A stretch of DNA of 12,303 nucleotides from JBFMFH01 sp964481395 (lineage in GTDB: Bacteria; Acidobacteriota; Vicinamibacteria; Vicinamibacterales; JAKQTR01). The stretch spans positions 1-12,303 of the forward strand of contig CAYZYG010000129.1 of NCBI GenBank assembly GCA_964481395.1. The letters are read 5' to 3'. The notes under the pieces are model-generated. The model was not told the DNA's origin. It saw only the letters and a program-made list of their open reading frames with translations, and did no database searches. Both the position numbers and the translations under genes were made by a program. Within the stretch, counting starts at the first letter, position 1, and the number at the start of each line of letters is the position of its first letter. Below are positions 9,030 to 12,303 of this stretch, one piece after another.

Positions 9030-9842
9030 CTACGTTCCGCCGAAGGCGCGCCGGAGGCGGCCGAGCCACCCGGAAGGGGATGGCGGCGCCGGTTCGCGCG
9101 ACGCCCTCTCGAGCCTGTCGAGCGCCTCGGCAACCGTTCGCACCACGGCGATGTTCAGCTTCGCGCCGCCCTCGACCATGCGGTCGAACGATGCGTCATC
9201 GCGCCACACGAGGATCGGCCACGCACCCGACTCGGAGGCCACGTCCACGCAGTTCTCGAGACGATCATCGACGTGCGCGTCGAGCGTCAGGGCGGCAGCG
9301 ATGCGTCCGCGCGACCCCTGGGTGGTGTACACGCTCGGCAGATTGAATCCGTGCCGTCGCAGCCAGCGTTGCGACTGAATCTGCGGCGTGTGGCCCGAGG
9401 TTGAGGGCCGTTGCGTCACGAACAGCACGTCCCAGCGGAGTTCCTGCGCCAGCTTCTGCAGGCGGCTGACCGTGCCCGGCTCGTGCTCGCTGAGCGTCTC
9501 CCAGAAGTTGGTGGTCTTCCGCACCGCCTCCCAGAGCCGCATCTGCTGACGGGCGGTCAGGCGGGCAATCAGCGCCGCGCTGCGGGGGGGCGCGGCCGCG
9601 ATGTCCGCGGAGGCGTCCTGGCCGATGCCTGGAACCTGAGCGGCCGGACCAGCAGCCGTGTCGGGTCCCGCGGGAGCCGCCCGTCCCGAAGTGGGGCGCG
9701 GCTTGCCTGGTTCCGGGACGTCCACAACTGGCCCCCGGTCCCCGATCCCCGGTCCCTGTTTTCCAAATTCCCGCTCCGCCAGCTTCGCCAGCGCCGAATC
9801 CATGTCGGCCAGCACGCCGTCGAGATCGAAGGAGATGCGCAT
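9030..9842 (-). CDS. HAD-superfamily phosphatase (5'-nucleotidase-like) with a repeat insertion
   Basis: The 270-residue protein starts MRISFDLDGVLADMDSAL, HAD motif I with nucleophile Asp6 and acid Asp8. Motif II is VLFVTQRPST near 145, and motif IV is AHVDDRLENC near 189. The general plan fits cytosolic 5'(3')-deoxyribonucleotidase-like phosphatases; the substrate is unknown. Residues about 28-90 (KQGPGIGDRGPVVDVPEPGK and a Pro/Ala/Gly-rich stretch) come from a heptad element and its surroundings, inserted in the cap region soon after motif I. The start was chosen because the sequence before it is repeat-encoded. ATG 9842 lies seven bases from the end of an element and has no ribosome binding site. 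Confidence 0.85.
   Translation of the reverse strand: MRISFDLDGVLADMDSALAKLAEREFGKQGPGIGDRGPVVDVPEPGKPRPTSGRAAPAGPDTAAGPAAQVPGIGQDASADIAAAPPRSAALIARLTARQQMRLWEAVRKTTNFWETLSEHEPGTVSRLQKLAQELRWDVLFVTQRPSTSGHTPQIQSQRWLRRHGFNLPSVYTTQGSRGRIAAALTLDAHVDDRLENCVDVASESGAWPILVWRDDASFDRMVEGGAKLNIAVVRTVAEALDRLERASREPAPPSPSGWLGRLRRAFGGT
9714..9759. repeat. Heptad element, copy 11 (one end), in frame in the HAD gene
   Basis: GGGACGTCCACAACTGGCCCC, then GGTCCCC/GATCCCC heptads, ending GGTCCCTGT (9751-9759). On the coding strand this is the ACAGGGACC end, arm and GTTGTGGACGTCCC inner motif. A matching opposite arm is not clear; sequence at 9640-9690 may be a degraded remnant. Confidence 0.85.
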
Positions 9843-9848
9843 GGGAGA

Positions 9849-10110
9849 ACAGGGATCGGGGGCCGGGGACCGGGGGTCGGTTCTGTCACGCTTCCCGGGC
9901 AACCCGCTCTCGGCAGTATACCCGCAGCACGAACGCGCCAGATCCTGTTCTCGGCGTGGCATCCCGGACAGGAACGGCAGCCGTGAGGGCAATCGAAGAA
10001 GGGCTGGTGTTCGTGGTCAGCGTGACGTGGCTGGCGGGGCCATCGGGAACAATCGAAGAGGGACTGGGGACCCCATAACCGATCCCCGGTCCCCGATCCC
10101 CGGTCCCTGT
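9849..10110. repeat. Heptad element, copy 12 (complete, 262 bp)
   Basis: It begins ACAGGGATC (9849-9857) with G-rich heptads, then GGTTCTGTCACGCTTCCCG. The interior is about 165 nt, followed by CCATAACCGATCCCC, GGTCCCC/GATCCCC heptads and the terminal GGTCCCTGT (10102-10110). It shows both defined ends and two different inner motifs. The final T is also the first T of the kinase TATAAT box. Confidence 0.9.
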
Positions 10111-10115
10111 ATAAT
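10110..10115 (+). promoter_or_regulatory. TATAAT -10 box, predicted leaderless start of the hybrid kinase
   Basis: A perfect TATAAT ends six bases before GTG 10122. The sequence TATAATCCCCTCGTG resembles the phosphatase start TATAATTCCCCCCGTG. The repeat arm occupies the -35 region. Confidence 0.65.
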
Positions 10116-10121
10116 CCCCTC

Positions 10122-11696
10122 GTGCCCACCCGCACCGAGGCCTTCGGGCGGCTCGTCGAGTCCGTCCACGAGGGCGTCTACATCGGCCTCATCGATACGC
10201 ACCGCAGCACGACCCTCGCGGCGAATCCGTACTTCCGCCTCATCTTCGGCTATCCCCCCGACACGCCCGAGGATCAGCTCCACCCCTTCGACTCCGACCG
10301 CTTCACCGACGAGGGCGCACGCACGAGCTTCGTCGACCGCCTCGCCCGCGAAGGCTCCGTCACCGACTATCTGCTCCGCCTCCGGCGCGCCGACGGCACG
10401 CCCATCTGGATCGAGTTGACCGCGCACGCCGACGTCCTCGACACCGAGGAGGCCATCCGCATCGAGGCGCTCGTCCGCGACGTCAGCGACCGCAAGAAGA
10501 TCGAGGACCAGTCGCGCGACCTGCATCACCAGCTCCTGCAGGCCGAGAAGATGGCCGCCCTCGGCACGACCATCTCCGGCGTCGCGCACGAACTGAACAA
10601 CCCGCTCGCCACCATCCTGACGTGGNNNNNNNNNNCATGAAACTTCGAACAGGGATAACCCGAGCGGCTCACGCAGCGCGATCTCGATCCCCAGCTCCGC
10701 AAGGGACTCGATACCATCCTCCACGAAGCCGAACGCTCCGCGCGCATCGTCCGCAACCTGCTGACCTTCGCGCGCAAGCGGCACACCACGCGGACGATGG
10801 TGGATATCAACCAGGTCGTGCGCGAAACGCTGTCGCTGCGCTCGTACGAGCAGCGCGTGACCAACATCGAGGTCATCGACGCCCTGGCCGCCGGGCTTCC
10901 GCCCGTCTTCGCGGATCCGCATCAGATCCAGCAGGTGCTGCTCAACCTCGTCATCAACGCCGAGCAGGCGATGCTCGGCGCGAACGGCCGCGGTCTGCTT
11001 GTTGTGCGGACCTGGCAGGATCCCGAGCGCGAGTCCGTCATCCTCGAAGTGAACGACGATGGGCCGGGCGTGCCGGAGGAGGTGCAGAAGAAGATCTTCG
11101 ACCCCTTCTTCACGACGAAGGACGTGGGCAAGGGCACCGGACTCGGCTTGACTGTCGCCTACGCAATCGTGTCGGAGCATGGCGGGCGGCTGTGGATTGA
11201 GTCGTCTGCCGGGCGCGGCGCGTCGTTCTTCATCGAACTGCCGGCGACCGGGGGCAAATTGAAGCCTGCGGCTGCGGCCGCCACCTCTACGCCCGCGCAG
11301 CCACCGCCCGCGGCTGCCGTGCCGAAGCTCGATGGACAGGCTGTGCTGATCGTCGAGGACGAGAGCTCGCTGGCCTCGGCCATGGCCGAGTCGTTCGCGG
11401 ATGCGGGGTTCTTTGTCGATCGCGCGGGGGATGGCGAGGAGGCGCTGCGGCGCCTCGAGAGCGGGCAGTTCGACGTGATCGTGAGCGACCTGAAGATGCC
11501 GAACATGGACGGCATCCAGTTCTTCAAGGCGCTCTCCGAGTCCTATCCCGAGATGGCGTCGCGGATTGTGTTCGTCACCGGCGACGTGATCGGCACAGAT
11601 GCCGAGCGGTTCCTCGCCGACAGCGGCTGCCGCTGGCTCGCCAAGCCGTTCCGCCTGGCCGAACTCCTCAAGGTCGCGCGGGAAGTGGCGCAGTAA
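10122..11696 (+). CDS. PAS-histidine kinase-receiver hybrid sensor kinase, containing a 10-N gap
   Basis: A soluble hybrid kinase; I see no membrane segment. A PAS domain (about residues 8-122) ends RDVSDRKKIEDQ. The HisKA helix GVAHELNNPLATIL carries the phospho-accepting His156. After the gap come LRKGLDTILHEAERSARIVRNLLTFARK, the N box LVINAEQAM, G1 DDGPGVPEEV and G2 GTGLGLTVAYAI. A Pro/Ala linker leads to a receiver (VLIVEDES, phospho-acceptor Asp in VIVSDLKMPN, Thr in FVTGD, Lys in LAKPF). The two parts are in the same frame. However, 10626-10660 (Ns plus 25 bases) includes an in-frame TAA at 10656, while both flanks read as one continuous kinase. I regard this as an assembly fault, not a real break. 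Confidence 0.88.
10626..10635. other. Assembly gap (10 N) in the kinase gene
   Basis: Ten Ns between codons for ILTW and the 25 bases at 10636-10660, which fit neither the kinase frame nor its codon use. A scaffold join with a faulty contig end is likely. Confidence 0.9.
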
Positions 11697-11752
11697 CAGG
11701 AACCGGGGATCGGGGACCGGGGACCAGGTCTGTCACGACGCCGTCCCAGCCA
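11696..11752. repeat. Heptad element, copy 13 (left half)
   Basis: It starts ACAGGAACC, its first A being the last base of the kinase stop codon TAA. GGGGATC/GGGGACC heptads follow, then CAGGTCTGTCACGACGCCGT. Only GATCCCC at 11769-11775 hints at a right arm. Confidence 0.8.
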
Positions 11753-11872
11753 ATGGCTGCGTCTCCCTGATCCCCGCCGTGGAGCCGGGCCTGTCCTTGC
11801 GTTGGTTCCGTTCGAGGGCCTCGCGCCGCCATTTGACCGGACGCCCCACCTGCGTCAAAATTCCGACGGAGG
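11753..11872. other. Gene-free spacer between kinase and regulator
   Basis: Together with the repeat copies on either side this is the 305-base kinase-regulator gap. I see no gene. CAGCCAATGGCTG at its left edge is a small palindrome. Confidence 0.4.
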
Positions 11873-11998
11873 ACAGGGGCCGGGGACCTGGGACCTGGGA
11901 CCAGTTGATGACGTCCCGCCTTCTATGTTCTGTTCCCAATGCTCATGGGGACGGCAACATCCAGAACTGGCCCCCGATCTCCGGTCCCTGGTCCCTGT
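11873..11998. repeat. Heptad element, copy 14 (complete, 126 bp)
   Basis: It begins ACAGGGGCC, continues with GGGACCT heptads into CCAGTTGATGACGTCCCG, has a short interior, then GGGGACGGCAACATCCAGAA with CTGGCCCCC, and ends GGTCCCTGT (11990-11998). Its right inner motif is intermediate between the two inner motif types. Only three bases separate its end from the regulator's ATG. Confidence 0.88.
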
Positions 11999-12001
11999 CG
12001 T

Positions 12002-12303
12002 ATGTCCAAGCACCTGCTCTTGGTCGAAGACGAGTCGGCGCTGCGCGAGGCGGTGGCCGAGCAGCTCGCCGATCGCGGTTTCGAGGTGACTCAGGCCGCC
12101 TCGGGCGAGGAGGCCATCGACAAGCTCGCCACCTTCGCCTTCGACATCGTCGTCACGGACCTGAGGCTGGGCGGCGGGGCCGATGGCGCACAGGTACTCG
12201 AGGAAGCGCGCGCCCTCTATCCCGACATCATTGGGATCGTCGTGACCGGTTACGGGACCGTGAAGGACGCCGTCGAAGCCATCAAGCGCGGCGCAACGGA
12301 CTT
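12002..12303 (+). CDS. Response regulator receiver domain, cut by the window edge
   Basis: The first 100 residues form a receiver domain. MSKHLLLVEDESALREAVAE gives the acidic pocket at Glu9-Asp10, Asp53 in IVVTDLRLG is the phospho-acceptor, and Thr82 in IVVTGYGT the switch residue. The ending GTVKDAVEAIKRGATD is typical of NtrC/FlrC-type regulators, so an AAA+ sigma-54 activator domain may follow outside the window; that is inference. It lies in the same direction as the hybrid kinase 305 bases upstream and is a plausible partner. No ribosome binding site precedes the ATG. Confidence 0.9.
   Translation, partial: MSKHLLLVEDESALREAVAEQLADRGFEVTQAASGEEAIDKLATFAFDIVVTDLRLGGGADGAQVLEEARALYPDIIGIVVTGYGTVKDAVEAIKRGATD

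Larger units (their letters stand above)
9843..10121. other. Divergent intergenic region between HAD and kinase genes
   Basis: No gene is visible. Nearly all of it is element copy 12. Within its interior, GGCAATCGAAGAAGGGCTGG (9989-10008) and a similar stretch CAATCGAAGAGGGACTGG (10049-10066) form an imperfect direct repeat. TATACT on the minus strand (9920-9915) could be a -10 box for the HAD gene. Confidence 0.5.

Noticed and set aside
10645..10660. Homing-endonuclease site (AGGGATAAC resembles part of the I-SceI site)
   Set aside because: Only about nine bases match, and the stretch adjoins an assembly gap.
10017..11180. 387-codon minus-strand open frame opposite the kinase
   Set aside because: A shadow of the kinase, whose motifs are unambiguous on the plus strand.

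Overview
The window is a high-GC stretch with short intergenic spaces, frequent GTG starts, SpoIIE-type phosphatases and CsgG-like proteins. It carries three runs of N (two of exactly 100, one of 10), so it is a scaffolded draft or metagenome assembly. The gene mix and the abundance of GGGGACC heptad repeats make me suspect Acidobacteriota, perhaps Vicinamibacteria. That placement is inference, because no rRNA or other marker gene is present.

Layout, left to right. Positions 1-338 hold no convincing gene but contain a dense run of short hairpins. Next is a GAF-GAF-SpoIIE phosphatase (minus strand), divergent from a FabZ-like hotdog dehydratase (plus). A secreted or membrane protein with an HELGH motif follows (plus). 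It converges on an OB-fold/HD-domain YhaM-type 3'-5' exoribonuclease (minus), with a small four-helix-bundle (S23/IVP) protein upstream (minus). Then come a gap and a truncated CsgG-family protein (minus), divergent from a copper-type P1B ATPase (plus). The ATPase converges on a HAD-family phosphatase (minus) across a 19-bp perfect inverted repeat. The right end encodes signalling: a PAS/histidine kinase/receiver hybrid (plus) and the first 100 residues of a response regulator (plus).

The outstanding feature is a dispersed element, seen as about fifteen complete or partial copies. Its arms are tandem GGGGACC/GGGGATC heptads. Complete copies start ACAGGGACC and end GGTCCCTGT, and an inner inverted motif (GGTTNTG ... 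CANAACC) surrounds an interior of variable length. Copies lie between nearly every pair of genes, form the C-terminal tails of two proteins, and interrupt the copper ATPase three times and the HAD protein once without breaking the frame. The heptad has no stop codon in any of six frames. Because 7 is not a multiple of 3, every frame of one strand reads the same seven-residue peptide. The left arms are also textbook G-quadruplex motifs. This resembles in function, not in sequence, the in-frame palindromic elements known from Rickettsia.

A second pattern is a TATAAT/TACAAT box 6-7 nt before the start codon of three genes (phosphatase, copper ATPase, histidine kinase). It suggests leaderless transcripts whose promoters abut or lie inside the repeat elements. 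The genes do not form one pathway. The kinase and regulator probably work together, and the remainder looks like ordinary chromosomal housekeeping and stress genes colonised by the repeat.
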